Assembly: GCA_026260175.1 (NCBI GenBank)
Contig: JAKCWW010000121.1
Span: 1-64,000, forward strand
DNA from: Reticulitermes lucifugus
Lineage: Eukaryota > Arthropoda > Insecta > Blattodea > Rhinotermitidae
Length of the DNA: 64,000 nucleotides
Direction of reading: 5' to 3'
In this document: one piece after another, positions 1 to 12,433 of the stretch
How the letters are laid out: every line of letters starts with the position of its first letter
Position numbering within the stretch: position 1 is the stretch's first letter
Notes under the pieces: generated by a model
Seen by the model: only the letters and a program-made list of their open reading frames with translations
What the model was told of the DNA's origin: nothing
Databases searched by the model: none
Translations under genes and position numbers: made by a program

Positions 1-70
1 AGCTAGTCCCCGAAACGTTGTATTCAAACGAATTGACGCGGCTGTGCGTCCGAGAAGACTATACTGAATC
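1..70 (+). repeat. Half of a palindromic hairpin element (degenerate)
   Basis: The window opens with CCCCGAAACGTTGT, the same core seen on the right arm of the complete hairpin element near 14.4 kb (ACCGAAACGTCGGT). The matching left arm would lie before the window, so completeness cannot be judged. Assignment rests only on this short core and is tentative. Confidence 0.3.
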
Positions 71-1314
71 ATGTCGCCGCGAAAGTTTTAAAACTTGTTT
101 TTAAGCATGTTTTTCACTCAGTTCATGTTATCAGAATTTCATCGCCGAAGTTTTCCGACATATCCCGAAGGTCAACTGCTGAACTCGTATTCTTTCCTCG
201 GACAATGATAATATAACGTTATACTTACGTAGTTCTTTAAAGAAATGTAGAAATATTTTTTGAATTGAAGATAAGCAAAGTCTTTAAGAAATGACAAATA
301 GTCAAAGTCCGGAACATTTCTACATGTTTAAAAACAGCCCGAACAGAAATTTTTAGGTAGAAAAAGATGACATGTTTAATCCCTAACACATAGGCCTATA
401 AAATAATTATCGTCCTAAAAAAAAGCTGCTATTACAAATAATGAATTTAAAACATCCTGAAAATGGCAGGAAAAATTTATTCTAAGTTTAACATCCAGGC
501 CTCACACAAATTGACCCTGAATCTTAAGTGGCATTACCTCCAGAGAGACAGACACACAGACGTAAATGATTAAATTAAAATATGCTCTTTGAAATGAAAC
601 CGAATTGCCCATTTTTCTTGGTTGAGTCAACAACTCTCACCTGACCAAGAAAGACCATGGACCATGGAGTTTGATAAAGGTTAAATAATTCCGTCTGCAC
701 CAAATTTTATATCCCTTTGAAAAGAATACAGGCTGTCTTCATGTTATGCCTACATAAAAGTGTCTACAATCTCGCCTGTGTGCTGAAATAGTCACGTGAT
801 GGCTGTTCTGGAGAATAACAATGCCTTTACTCCAAGCCTCCTGTGTCAATAGCTCACTCGAGACCACTCAGCAGGTGAGTGGCGTGTCGAACAGAACACA
901 TCAAAGAGGGTCGGTTTAACAGCATACTGAAATACCACACAACTGCAACAGCATTACAGTGATGGCGATTCTTGGTTTATTTGAAGACGTTCTCTCAACT
1001 GCATGTGTCACACAACGACGAAAGGTAGAATGACTGACGAGAAAGTGGAAGAAAATTCTGTGGCCTATTTAAGGTGTTATTCAAGCATTTCGCGAAGATA
1101 AATCACGAGAAAGAAGACATTTGATTTCCGCACAGAGAGTCATACCAAAGACCTCCAGATACGGAATCAGTAGTGGCAACCTTGCGAGGCAGTTGATAAC
1201 ATGATGAACCACGGCAAAAAAGTGAAGAAATATTTTACTTATGTCATTGCATAGACTCATTATTATTCTGTCAATTTTGATATGCAAAATAGTAAAATAG
1301 GAATTCTAGATATG
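71..1314. other. No gene seen; unique AT-rich sequence
   Basis: No open frame longer than about 70 codons and no recognisable protein motif on either strand. A short CAGA/CACA-rich stretch near 545-560 resembles the tails of dispersed repeats seen near 8.7 and 21.2 kb, but is too short to call. Confidence 0.5.
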
Positions 1315-1545
1315 CAATAGTTTACAATGGGTTGGACATGTAGCTTCTATTAGAGAAAAGGGAATGCATACACAATTTTAATGGAGAAATATACAGAGAA
1401 AAGACGACTTGGAAAATAGAGGCGGGAATGTGTGAATAGGCCTAGTATAAATATTCATCTAATTGTGAGATAGTTTTGAGGACAGGAGATATTTGGAAAT
1501 TGTTTAGATTAGTGTCAAATCTGAAGCTATATCACAACCACTGTA
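1315..1545 (+). pseudogene. LINE-2 remnant, 3' part of ORF2 (degenerate)
   Basis: Reading the + strand in two frames gives RWVGHVAS, then GNAYTILMEKYTEKRRLGK, matching the order of the C-terminal block of the insect non-LTR reverse transcriptase seen better at 33.5 and 54.9 kb (RWAGHVARM...[28 protein letters not shown]). At least one frameshift and one stop interrupt it. It is a dead, 5'-truncated LINE fragment. The family match is from memory of such elements and from similarity to the other copies in this window. Confidence 0.5.
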
Positions 1546-4500
1546 CGACTCGATACGTATTGAATTAATCATCCGGTCAATTCATCAGTTATTATTTTCG
1601 TTAATTAGTTAACCAGCCATTACATTAGAGAGCTCCAATTAGTTAATTAACACATAGAATATATGTATGTATGTACGTGTTTCGTGTTACTGCCACAATA
1701 AATGTCGATTATTTCCCTAGACTGCATTCACCACCCGGTCTTCCTAATGGACACAGACTGCGTTTTCTGTGAGGTACGATCTGATCCTTTATAGGTATAT
1801 ATCATAAACTGACAAACACAAGTCCTTGTCCCGGGGCACGCAGCAGTAATGAAGTCAGACAAAGCATACGTGAAATTTACAAAAATTGTGGACTTCTTGA
1901 CGCTTTCAGTAAGTATCAAACTTTCAAGGTACACTTTGTAACACGAAGCTAATATAAAACGATTCAAACTCCAGCGACAAGAACTAACGCCCTTCAAATA
2001 AACTAAATAAAAACAACCAAAGGGTTATTACTGTTCTAGAAGACATGTGATACACTTGTAGATAAAGTGACCGTCGGTGTGCAAGTCCATATACTGTGGT
2101 CAGGAATTTCGTTTATGCCGAATTCTTTTATCGAGAAAATCTTCTTAAAATTAGTACAGATTGCTGTTTTTGTGCAATTAAGTCCAAGTCCCAGTCGATT
2201 TCCGATGGTCAATTCTTGATCCTGACAGCACAGATCTTTCTATCCCACCACTTAGTGCCAGCTTAGACAACTTGTAACCTTCAAACCTTCGTCACAAGTC
2301 CGATATTGCTCTCTCAGCAACATGTCCTTTTCTGGATAGAAGTTCCTCTTCACAGTGCAAAGTGGTTCAATTTCTGATAAAGCGATTCTGTCCAACAAAG
2401 CAATATCTCAAAAACTGTTCTTCCTTCAAATAATTACGAATTTAAAGTTTTGTACTTAGACGCCTTCCGAACTGATAGTCTTCTCTGAAGACACAATTTG
2501 GCCATGTTGGAAGATGCCTTGTCAAAACTTCTGTTAAACTACATGACTAGTAGTATTCCTTAAAACAAGTTACTCGATACTTCTGCTTGAAATCTATTTT
2601 GTCACACACTGAGTTAAAAAACTTCACCCGTACTGTTGTTCCTTCTTATATAAAATTTACTAATTATTTCTCAGGTTAGATTCAGTCAACAGCTTAAAAT
2701 ATGGAAATAAATTAACTGAAAGTATTTGTGTCTGATATTTTCTTCAGTACTGCTAATATTACGAGCACTGTTAAATTCTGGCCTATACTGGAAAGCAGAA
2801 GTAATAATTTGTAATATCCACTCTATAACCCTCTGAAGAAGGAATTTAACCTGCATTATACTTAAAGACACAGCTCGCACCGCGCTGTAAACACACTACG
2901 TCTCGGTTATAGAAACCAATCAGTTAATGACGTATAAGGAAAAAACCGCCATTTGTTCTAAGATCCATAAGGAACACGTCAGGATATTGTGTGGTATAAT
3001 GCATAGTTCCTTTATGTTAGAGCATGTGGTACACATAGTTACCGCTGGGCTTTAAACTATTAAGTACTCTATATTTACAGAGAAGGTAGCCAGTCTATTC
3101 ATTGACAATTATATAATTCTATTTATGTTTGTAACGTCGGTTACCCCTGTCACATAAATCATTGGATTCTGACCGTCGATCGCCTTGCTTCTAATTTCTA
3201 ACGTTCAATACCGTATGTCAGTCTCCATGACACGTTCATTTCATGCAAGAAAACAATCGAAACATTTTTCCTGTCTTTTTTGCGTTGTCTAATTTTTCTT
3301 AAATCTCAGATCACGGAGAGCAATCCCCGCAATATTTTGAAGGATATTCGGAATTTTCCGCGGTATTTAAAAAAGTTTGATTATTTTTTCCACAATTTCA
3401 CGTGGAAACCCTAATGATATTCTGTGGAACCCTGGTTAGGGAACACCGTTTTAGACAGTCGGAGCATTGTTCGCTGCCATTGACCTTCTTGAAAGTGCTG
3501 ACTGTCCACGTTCAGTGTAATTATTGGTACGTAACGAGTGCCATATGTAAATTGTCATTTCAGTCATAAGACATTCACTTGCTTTTGTAAATATTAAATT
3601 CGTGACACTGTATCTTATGGTACAACTGACGGATACATGTGTGAAAACCCACAGGGTTACGTCAGTCTGTTTTAATTAATTTCAACAATCTCTATCTTTA
3701 TGACTTCTTGCTTCTCGACACATAAACCTGTTTTTCATTCATTAAAATTTGCTTTCATCTTCTCTTTGGAGTGGAGTCCATGTTATTCCATTTCACTTAT
3801 CGAATTAAGTGTGGTACTAAAGTCCTGATGAAACGAAGAAAATATGTTCGTATTTTTAACTTAATTTATTGCCTGTGGGTGTTGTGAGAAGAAAAAAGTC
3901 GCGGCCTCTATAACCTTGTTACATGTAACTTCCCTGCACGCATCCACCAACACCCCCGAACGCTGAAGTCGCAAAGTGATTACTAAATAAGCACCAAGAA
4001 GCGCCCGCTCAGTTCTTTAATACATAATTGAGTTAAGCCGGTATGACATAGTTCCAACTCCTTTTTTAATGTCTTTTATCATGGTAGGAATTAACAGCTG
4101 TAATCATTTACAATTTAACTATCACACAGGGAAGCTAACACCAGAGAATTATTACACAATCATGACGTCACAACCTCGAAATGATGCCCAGGGGATTTCA
4201 ACCTGGAAAATATTACGCCCGACCATACGCTTTGTACGTATTCATGATTGAGTTTGGGCAGTGTTTTGTTGCATATGCCCCTTATTTAAGCTTTAATTGT
4301 GACGAATCACTTTCATAAACAGGATGGCCCATTAAGTCAGCCTCAGTAATGGAATTTATGTATTGCGTAAGATTCATGGCTGGGAAAACGGCTCTTCGGT
4401 CACCCTGTGATTTATAGATGACCACTGAGAAAAATTACATGTTGCGTTAGAGTGGATTAAGATGCATGCGATTTAGGGCTTTGATTTGAATAGGCATGTC

Positions 4501-5488
4501 TTTTAAACGAATAGCGCCCTCAGTGCTGGAGTCTGTTTATACGTTATTGTAACCAGACACATTCGTAAAATTGTTTAGTTAAGGAAGGGAAGCATTTATA
4601 GACCAGCTGTTTTTGAAAACCTTTTATTTTTCGACGTGCGATTATTACGCAGAGCTAAATTGTTCTTAGTCTCAGGACGTGATAGACGTTTAAATACTAC
4701 GGATTTTTATACTTAAACGGAAAGGTTAATTTTCGTGAGGAGTCATTTTTGATAGAACACAAATTCGGTTCATTTGGGCGAATAGATTAGCCATTTCAAT
4801 ATGACGTGGTGGTTTGGATTTCCCTGTCTGTCCCAACTGTAGCATTCGTGAAATAGGGCGAAAGAAGTCAAATTACAGGGTCCAAGTAACACGAAATCGA
4901 ATTCTTCACCAGCTGCACAATTCACAGTAGTCAAAACTCAAAAATTCAGGATAAAAGTTAAACAAAAGTATTTATACATAAAAGAACTTGAATGAAGGCC
5001 TTTACGGTATCCATTTGGAATTAGCAAAGTGCAGGGATTAGGTAGCAACTCAATAGTTTTTTAAGACTGTGAAGAAAAATATGTGCCAGAAGTCTCATAC
5101 TGAGATGTCTTGGAATCACTACGTCTTAAGCATGAAATTTTAATTTATTTATAATTGTGTCTGTGCACTGTTGTGCTTTAAACAATGAGTTTTTTATTTT
5201 TTGCACAAGTGTGAGCCGCTTTAAAGTGGTGAATAAAAGAAAATTTTCATGTTACACTTTTTAACTTATATGCTGTTTAAGGCAAACAGGTAGGAACATA
5301 CATATAGTAATAACTCCAAATACACACAGCTGTAGCCACAGTATTAGTTACTCCACAATAAGGGCTTATCACTGTGTTTCTGAAATTAATTTTCTATTTT
5401 CTGTGAGCATTTGAATTGCACTGACAATTTCTGCAAATTTGCAGCTACTGTATTGTTATGTGCTTAGAGAACACAGGTTTACTGAGTC
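1546..5488. other. No gene seen; unique sequence
   Basis: AT-rich, no convincing exon. Landmarks: CCAAT-like AACCAATCAG near 2914, a perfect CRE octamer TGACGTCA at 4163-4170 (about one expected by chance in this window), and a slightly CpG-richer patch near 3895-3990. The longest open frames here (60-90 codons) show no conserved-looking composition. Confidence 0.5.
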
Positions 5489-5817
5489 TACAATGATAAA
5501 ATTCGCGGTGGCACAGTTGGTTGAGGCACTGCTCTACAAGCCGGAAGGTCGGGGTTCGATTCCCGATGGTGTCATTGGAATTTTTCATTGACGTAATCCT
5601 TTCGGTCACACTATGGCCCAAGAGTCGACTCAGCCTGTAATTGAAATGAGTACCAGGAGTATTTCCTAGGGTGTAAAGGTGGCCGGTGCGTAGGGCTGAC
5701 AACCTTACCACTTTCATGTGCCGATTGTCTAGAAATCTGGGAGCCTCAACCAACTGGAACCCTAAGGGCCTGTCCAGGCCTGTAATGGAATTGCTTTACC
5801 TTTTACAATGATAAAAT
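5489..5817 (+). repeat. SINE-A, complete, tRNA-headed, with 14-bp target-site duplication
   Basis: A roughly 300-bp element (5503-5803) is bracketed by identical TACAATGATAAAAT at 5489-5502 and 5804-5817. The head carries a pol III A box (GGCACAGTTGG) at about 5510 and a B box (GGTTCGATTCC) about 45 bases later. The body contains a central segment (5648-5703) that is homologous to SINE-C, and the 3' end is CTTTACC TTT. This is a retroposed, internally promoted, non-coding element. A 102-codon open frame on the minus strand lies wholly inside it and should not be called a gene. The perfect duplication suggests a fairly young insertion. Confidence 0.93.
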
Positions 5818-8635
5818 CTGGATAAAATTATATGAGATTTCCATTTACACTTGTGGTGTGACTAAGCCATGATTAATGTTTACATTTAAAGTAGACTAAG
5901 TAGTACTTTTCATTTTTTACTTTTATCAGTTATTACATTATGATAGAATTTTTCATTCACCAAATTCTTCTCATTGACACAGACTGTTCCTGGAACCCAG
6001 GTCATACAAATACCATAGAAGAAAATAGCTAATTGTGAGAGAACACATTTGGAGGGAACAGTGAGAGTGAAAAGGCAGATAAGGAGGGACAGGAGTCCTC
6101 ACTATGCAAGAGACAAAACTGGAAAACCAACTACCTGCTCAAATTCTGGAACTAAAATATACTTCCATAAATTAACAGACACTCATTTTCAGTTCTTTCT
6201 GGGTTATGGGTGACTTTCACTCCCAAAATTCATGCTTATTTGCACACATCCACCATGCTTCATTGAAAAATAAGACCTTCTCTCAGGTCAGGAAGATTAT
6301 GAGAGCTGTCACAGTCTCAATTCATATAAGTAATGAATGGAAGAATGCAATTTTACACAGCAACAAGAAAGAAACCTCTGTTGTGGTGGATATGAATTAA
6401 TTTGATTTCTTAACTGTGAATTCTTATTGACACAAATTATAAAAAGACACCCACAACAGATGCCAAGTTTGCACTGAACTTTTGAAACATACATACATTC
6501 TTAGTCTCTGCTCAGACACCTAGCAAAGTATTTGTAAAATTCAGTGTTTATGATGAATCAGAAACTGTCAGTAACATAAACAGATAGAGTGACACTGTGT
6601 TCTGAAGAAAGTATTCAGAATCTCTGAATGTTGATGCTAAAAATGTAAGAGTTAATCAAGATCTGTTTTGTTACATTCCCCCCCCCTCCCAAACACCCTG
6701 CTTTCCTCAAGGGCTTAAACTGTAATGGCAACATAGGTGAAGAAAATGTTGAGGTTCCAGATTCCTTTAGAATGATGCTATATTCCTTAACAAACACAAA
6801 CAGAAACACAAACTAAACAAAGAACTCAGAAGAATACAACATCATAAACTCAGAAGCATAGAGTTTTAAGTAACAATTTTCATCTCAGGCTTAACTTTTT
6901 AAATTGTTTTCCTCTTTGTAAAATCTTATACAGATTTCGGTTTCATAGATTGCTGCAACCTCATCTGAAATCTTGTGAACAAAATAAATAATATACATGT
7001 AAAAAAAACAGTCTTTCACATTAATTACAGAATTTTTTAAAAATAAAACCCTTATGTCTGTGAATTAACAAATTGTAGCATAACATTTTCTAGCCCCAAG
7101 CCTTTCAATTATTTACGTCGTCAGAATAAAACAACCTTCATATTACGTACCTTCGAAGATCAAAATACTCGTACCAGGAAACCATTTATCTTGTTTACAT
7201 ACCGCCCTATTCCACTCTGTATTTGGGACCAACTGTGACTGATATTACACATACACCTATCACACATGTCTACATGTAGAATCGAAAGTCTACACTTCAT
7301 TCAGCTATCAATGACGTTATAAAAAGTAGCAGGTTACACCTAATGTTAAATGTTATTCGGATGTAGGAACACTTGTCAGGTAAAATAAAATCAAAGCAAT
7401 TATTCATACCACTGGCACAAAAAGAATAGATACACTCACCAATCCAACACATAAAATTTGAGTAACCAAATTCGAATTTGTAATCACACGACACCATTCT
7501 GAAAACAGAAACGCAACGAAATTTGACAGTCTTTTGTTTCCCCGCGATGTTCAATTGCTGCATTTCGAGAGAGTGGGCCATATGAATTGCAAGGAACATA
7601 GCAGAGACATCTGTGAGGGTAATCGAGAGTTATCAGCTGCAGTCTATAATCGATTATGTTAAGCACAATTGCACTGCCTGCTAACAGTACTTTGAGGGGG
7701 TCAAGGGGGCATTTCTGATCAGAATGATAGATACAAGAACGTTAGTAAATGGTACATTCTTGCTGACAAAATGTCAGCTCTTTTAATCATTTTACTAGCA
7801 TCTGTTCGTCCACCCTCACTACGTATTCGCATTTGTGAAATAAACAAAACTGTCCATAAATTGTTATCATTTCTGCATACTGTTTGACGCAAAATAAAAA
7901 TATACATATTGGTTTAAAATGAAGAGACAACTGAACTGCGATGTAAACAAAAACAAAACACGTTCGAACCGCCGTCCGAGTGGATCAAAAACCAGTATAA
8001 CAAACCTATAGAGCCGACGCCTCCATTCGTCATGACAACCGAAAACCGCTGTATATAGAACATAGATAACCATTCAAAACCCTACTCAAATAGAGAGTAG
8101 CTGTATTTTATATCTCACTGAACATCACACACAAATGCAAGTTCACAGAACCTGCTGCAATTGCCCTCTGTTTTTCTAAATAAACGTATCGAGCGTATTT
8201 CGAGACACGTGTGTTTCCGCCGTGATGCTGCCATTGGCATTTCAATATTCACTTCCATTCTTATGCTGCTTGGTATGTTTTGGTTCATCGTTCTTTAATT
8301 AAGAAACCCCCTACACAAATATCAAGAAGCATTAGGTCCCGAGATCTGGATGGCCACAATCCTTCGAACTAATCCTGCCCACACAAAACGTCTTCAGCAT
8401 ACCCACTCAGATGATGCTGCCCATTGCCCAAGTTAGATAGCAAGCCAGAACGCCAATCAATATATGTAGGTCTGTGTAATAAAATAAATGACACGACCAA
8501 ACACAACAATCGCTCTTGTTTGATTTCTCTCTGAGTAGGATGCAGAATTTGCATGGTTTCCACTCACTTCAGAAGTTCGCAGATTTGCAAAATTGTTATT
8601 ACTGGTCTTAGAGATTTAAAAATTTCGAGGGTTGG
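5818..8635. other. No gene seen; unique sequence
   Basis: Open frames up to about 100 codons exist (for example minus strand 7297-7599) but none has a recognisable domain. There is a C tract at 6678-6688. A CpG-richer, less AT-biased patch at about 7900-8060 and 8160-8260 could mark a distant promoter, but no TATA/initiator arrangement decides it. Confidence 0.45.
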
Positions 8636-8760
8636 TATGAGCACCAATAGCATAATGTAAATAGAAAGTTTCGTTCAAATCTGTCAGGTGGTTCACAATT
8701 TTAAATCGGGGAAAACAGGAACACACACAAACATACACGTAAGCACACAGCATGGTGATC
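8636..8760 (+). repeat. Dispersed-repeat tail ending in CA-rich tract
   Basis: The pattern AAAGTTTCGTTCAAATCTGT followed by a short spacer and then ACACACACAAACATACAC resembles the 21.17-21.24 kb stretch (AATTTTGTCGAAATTCATTC followed by GGACAGACGGACAGG). Such ends are typical of the 3' tails of LINEs in insects (known in general). No body can be assigned. Confidence 0.35.
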
Positions 8761-8771
8761 CTGCCAGCCTG

Positions 8772-8945
8772 TGATGTGGGCTAGATAGATTCATCTGTTT
8801 TAGGTAAGAAACCAGTGGCGCTCTCTTCTGAACATGGAAATGAGTTTGTTAAGAGGAGAGGGATTTATTAACCAGCTAAGTGACTATCAGTTTCACAAAA
8901 ATGATTCTGCTCCATGATGTTAGTCAGTTAGTTGGTTAATAGTGT
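8772..8945 (+). pseudogene. LINE-2 extreme 3' end remnant
   Basis: The DNA follows the 3' end of LINE-2: GTGATGTGGGCTAGATAGAT parallels the copy at 33.98 kb (GGACTGGATTAATCTGGCTC), then CCAGTGGCGCTCTCTTCTGA parallels its RWRALVNT codons. The distal part (CAGCTAAGTGACTATCAGTT) parallels 43.57 kb and 34.10 kb. Only the last C-terminal codons and the 3' UTR are left, with stops in frame. Confidence 0.5.
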
Positions 8946-9232
8946 TAGAAGAAAAAAGGCCAGTAATATTGTCATTTGTTATGCTGCATGATTATTTGCT
9001 TAAGTATCTGGATCCTCAGAGAGGGAGGCAACTAATCGAAATGTAGAAGTTTGGTAGAAAGAGTGTGAGTCTTTCATACGTTATGAGCGCACAGCCATAC
9101 TCATTGCTACAAGATACCAGTATGTCAATCTCTGAAGTAAAAATCGTTTGGCCTGACTATTGCTCTGTGTTTTGTTTCCTACAACGACGGACACTTCCAC
9201 TGTCCGATGCGATTGCGTCTGCTGTCCTACAC

Positions 9233-9247
9233 TCCGCCATCTGTTGG
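9233..9247 (-). promoter_or_regulatory. CTCF-like motif
   Basis: TCCGCCATCTGTTGG is the reverse complement of a 13/15 match to CCASYAGRKGGCRSY, the core CTCF consensus (consensus from established knowledge). It lies about 140 bp before the forward motifs of the tandem array at 9.39-9.69 kb and points the other way. A single motif match is weak evidence of binding. Confidence 0.35.
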
Positions 9248-9385
9248 CTAATTTTCAACTACACACACCGCTACAGAATCGATTCTGGTCACAGCATGTC
9301 CAGAACGCAATCAAAAGATGGAAGCACAAGTCTTCAGTCCGGGCATGCAAACCGCACACTTCCGTAAGATATGTAACAACAACTA

Positions 9386-9690
9386 CCACTAGATGGCAGG
9401 CGATACACTTCCAGTGACTGGTAATATAGCCCAGTGCACATTGAATATCATAGATCGATATAATCGAAACGCGAATTGAATACAACTTGCACCAAATGGC
9501 AAGGCGATACACTTCCAGGGGTTGGTAATGTAGCCCATTGCACATTTAGTATCATAGATCGATATAATCGAACCGCGAATTGGATACAATTGCAACTAGA
9601 TGGCAGGGCGATACACTTTCAGTGGTCGGTAATGTAGCCCAGTGCACATTTAGTGTCATAGATCGATATAATCGAAACGCGAATTGGATC
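9386..9690 (+). repeat. Three-copy 104-bp tandem array with CTCF-like motifs
   Basis: About three direct copies of a 104-bp unit: the landmark CGATACACT recurs at 9401, 9505 and 9609. Each unit also has GTAGCCC..TGCACATT and ATAGATCGATATAATCGA, an internal near-palindrome. Units are roughly 85-90% identical. Unit 1 begins with CCACTAGATGGCAGG (9386-9400), 14/15 to the CTCF consensus CCASYAGRKGGCRSY, and unit 3 with CAACTAGATGGCAGG (9593-9607). Unit 2 is more diverged (CACCAAATGGCAAGG). Open frames of 96 and 68 codons on the minus strand are by-products of the repetition. Confidence 0.9.
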
Positions 9691-9699
9691 TACATGTGG

Positions 9700-10580
9700 G
9701 TGGCAGTGCGTTAGTTTGCAAGTAGTGACACGCACTGCTTGTCGTTATACTGATTCGTGTTGAAATAGATTTATAGTTTATTGTGTGTTAATATGTTCAA
9801 TAGATCACAGTTACCCAGTTTGTTTGTCTCTAATCTCAGTGAAAGTGACAGGCACTTAATGTTGAATGTGTGGAAGTTCGTCATGACAGTGTATTTACTC
9901 TTGGATGTGAACATCATGCTACACGCACAGGAGGGGTAAGTTGTATTGCTTCCCTGCCTAAATGTACAATTATTCTAAGTTACGCTGTTTATGTTTCTGA
10001 CACCATGGCTGCATGGGTACGTTGTGAAAATAAATCTCCAACAATCGTGACCATTCGTCTTCATATGTCACTCTAAATCATTTAATGGCTGACAGTTTAG
10101 TTACTTAGGCCTCTGTCATGGCGCCATTAGAAAATAATTTTGTTGCTTCACAAGGAATTGGTGTAATTTTTACTTTAATCAACTGTTGTTGTCATGAACA
10201 AAAACTATTTGGTGGCTTATATGGATGAAACATACTTTGCTATCAATGTGAACTGCCGTTAACAGTACCGACTGCATGTAAATGTAGCAAGAAAGATCAG
10301 TTGATGTTGGAAATAATTACCTGTGTATATGGCGTAGCACACCATGTCAGAATGGCTTCGTTTGGAAAATTTTTGATTCGGTATGTTCTAACTAATATTG
10401 CATCATCGTTATCAAATCATTCGCAGTCTTATGGTCATTGCGTTTCATTGTTGCTTTAGAATAGGCCTATTTCATTAGGGAGGTACGCAAGAAAATCAGG
10501 AGGGACTGGAAATGAATGGGGCACGATGACTTTTGATGTACGGTGTTAATTTAAATTTTTGGACGACATAAGAATACCAT
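9700..10580. other. No gene seen; unique sequence
   Basis: AT-rich, open frames under 70 codons, no recognised motif. TAGGCCTA at 10462-10469. Confidence 0.5.
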
Positions 10581-10584
10581 ACAT

Positions 10585-10655
10585 GGTACCCCTGAAGATG
10601 GCCGATATGTTTAAACGTGTTGGGTTGTTTAAATAAATAATTTACGTATTTGCGT
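10585..10655 (+). repeat. Half hairpin element (right arm only)
   Basis: CCTGAAGATGGCCGATATGT followed by AAACGTGTTGGGTTG shows the right-arm core order (CTGAAGATGGCC..AAACRTGT) of the hairpin elements at 41.2 and 63.7 kb. No left arm is visible upstream, so this is a solo or decayed half. Confidence 0.45.
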
Positions 10656-10769
10656 AAAGTGTATCTTGTTGGTTGTAGTTGTTGATGTGAGAACACAGAA
10701 CTTCTGTTAGAATACGGGACAGTATCACAACATGAACATAGCCATTAAATTATTCGAAAATATGTCAGA

Positions 10770-10935
10770 GCCAAAATATTTTAAGTTACCGTAACAAACA
10801 GAATTTGCTTTTATGCAGAAATTAAGAGCATGCTAAATTCGTGAAATTTTTTTTACCACTGAGTTCAGAATATTTGCCTTCCTGTCCACTGTTTCAAAAT
10901 AAAAACACTGAATCGTACTAAATCATAATTTTTTA
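10770..10935 (+). pseudogene. LINE-2 remnant, segment between RT and C-terminal block
   Basis: Translates discontinuously to VTVTNRICFYAEIKSMLNS then YH-VQNICLP, which parallels the TTVTNQN..EEIKSRLNSGNACYHSVQNLL segment of the LINE-2 family (compare 33.58-33.66 kb and 12.99-13.10 kb). Stops interrupt it. About 165 bp survive. Confidence 0.5.
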
Positions 10936-11070
10936 AACAAATACCGGGATAGTATCTGAAATCAGGAGACAACAGCCTCCTTCTGTGTCCTTACGAATTC
11001 ACAATTCACTGTTATCCGACCGTTCAGCGGTCTGGCTTACTGGCAGTGTCGTTGAATAAGCCACGCATAA

Positions 11071-11098
11071 ATAAATTTATTTATTTATTTATTTAATT
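11071..11098. repeat. (TTTA)n microsatellite
   Basis: Short run of TTTA/ATTT units following GCATAAATAAAT. Confidence 0.85.
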
Positions 11099-11394
11099 TA
11101 CCATGCCGCAGTGTAGTGGAGTTAGTTACCGGTTGCACTGCCAGTCGCCACACGACGTTCATGCTGGCTGTAACAGCCATGTAGATTGCCGTTGCGTGCA
11201 CTAAGCCGGTCACGTGTTATTAGTCAGCTGTCAGCAGTTGTATAGCGCTATCAACTCTCCAGAGATAGGATCGCAGCTAGTGGTTGAATGCCTCACTGTT
11301 GTTCTCCCTGTTAGAGAATCAAACAGGGGCGAACACAAGGGGGCGGGGGCTTCCGGGGTGCAGTCCCCCCAACTAACTACATGCAGCAGAGTCC

Positions 11395-11605
11395 TTCCTG
11401 AGACGCTAGCAGGTGCTCAGCTAATCAAGAAATTTCCCGCATTTTATGGAACCCGAAGGTTCATTGCCGCATTCACAAGCGCCCACCATCTTTCGATATC
11501 CTTAGCCAGAGCAATCCAGTCCCTGCTTCCCCATCCCACTTCTTGAAGATCCATTTTAATATTATCCTCCCATCTACGCCTAAGTCTTCCAAGTGCAGCC
11601 TCCCA
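11395..11605 (-). pseudogene. LINE-2 3'-end remnant, antisense
   Basis: The + strand has TATGGAACCCGAAGGTTCAT, matched at 54.98 kb (TATGGAACCCGCAGGTTTAT), followed by the complement of the C-terminal codons (CATTTTAATATTATCCTCCC is the complement of GGEDNIKM-like codons). It is a 5'-truncated LINE on the minus strand. The 110-codon + strand frame here is an antisense artefact of this repeat. Confidence 0.6.
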
Positions 11606-11609
11606 AATA

Positions 11610-11900
11610 GAAATTTAGAGACACAGATTTTGTAGACACGATGATGTCAAGCTTTTTACGTGATTTACCCTGAAATGGTCTGATGACTAGTTAATTAGAA
11701 TTCTGAAAAACAAAATAAAGAGCTTAGGATGCCTTAGATGAAATTAAAAAAACTAAGATGATCATACCTTGGTGATTTAAATTAGGTGAGTCAAGGAACA
11801 TGAGTTATATTTATTTGTATATAAATGCAGTTGCAAACAGTGTTCTGTTGTACTTATACTTACGACATGATTTTTTATAACATAATTTTTAAATATATGT
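11610..11900. other. No gene seen
   Basis: AT-rich unique sequence between repeats, with no open frame of note. Confidence 0.4.
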
Positions 11901-11904
11901 ATTC

Positions 11905-11992
11905 AAACGACCTTCGTGCACAGCACGATTTATAAATCTTCAGGTTACTAATTTCGGCTTTCCAGTTAAGCCATCGTCAGACCTATAATTTT
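11905..11992 (+). repeat. Half hairpin element (left arm only)
   Basis: AATTTCGGCTTTCCAGTTAA followed by GCCATCGTCAGACC has the left-arm core order (TTTCGGC...CCATCTTCAG) of the complete elements at 41.2 and 63.7 kb. No matching right arm follows within 300 bp. Confidence 0.45.
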
Positions 11993-11999
11993 TTAAATC

Positions 12000-12430
12000 A
12001 AACATAAATGATATACAGCTCAGGATCAGCTCCGCCCCCCCCCCCCNGGACGATGAAAAATTCTGTGCGCCCACCTGGAATCAAAATACCACTTATGTCG
12101 GAGTAGACATAGCGCGGTACAGTTACTATTATTGTGCTAGAAGGTGGCCAGTTTCATGTCCGGCCAACATTACGCTGGTTGCTTCATTTCGTCGGACGGC
12201 CAGAAGGCAGGAAGTCCGTAGTACATACAGTAACCGGTGGCTTGGCCTCTCGTTTATGGACCAGGTTAGTATGCAGTTTGCAATAATTTGTTCTATAGTG
12301 CTTGAACAAATACAGTTCTGTCAGCATCTTCTGTTTGTTATGACGTTGGTAAATCACATTTGTGTTTTCCATAACCTTATGAAAGGTAATAAATTAAATT
12401 TGGCCGTGTCAACACCACAGCGGCTTGTAA
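12000..12430. other. Unique sequence with a C tract and one ambiguous base
   Basis: A run of C at 12036-12046 ends in a single N at 12047, a typical homopolymer assembly uncertainty. No gene recognised. Open frames of 62-64 codons on both strands look random. Confidence 0.45.
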
Positions 12431-12433
12431 GAG

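Noticed and set aside
5445-5753. 102-codon minus-strand frame
   Set aside because: Lies entirely inside complete SINE-A.
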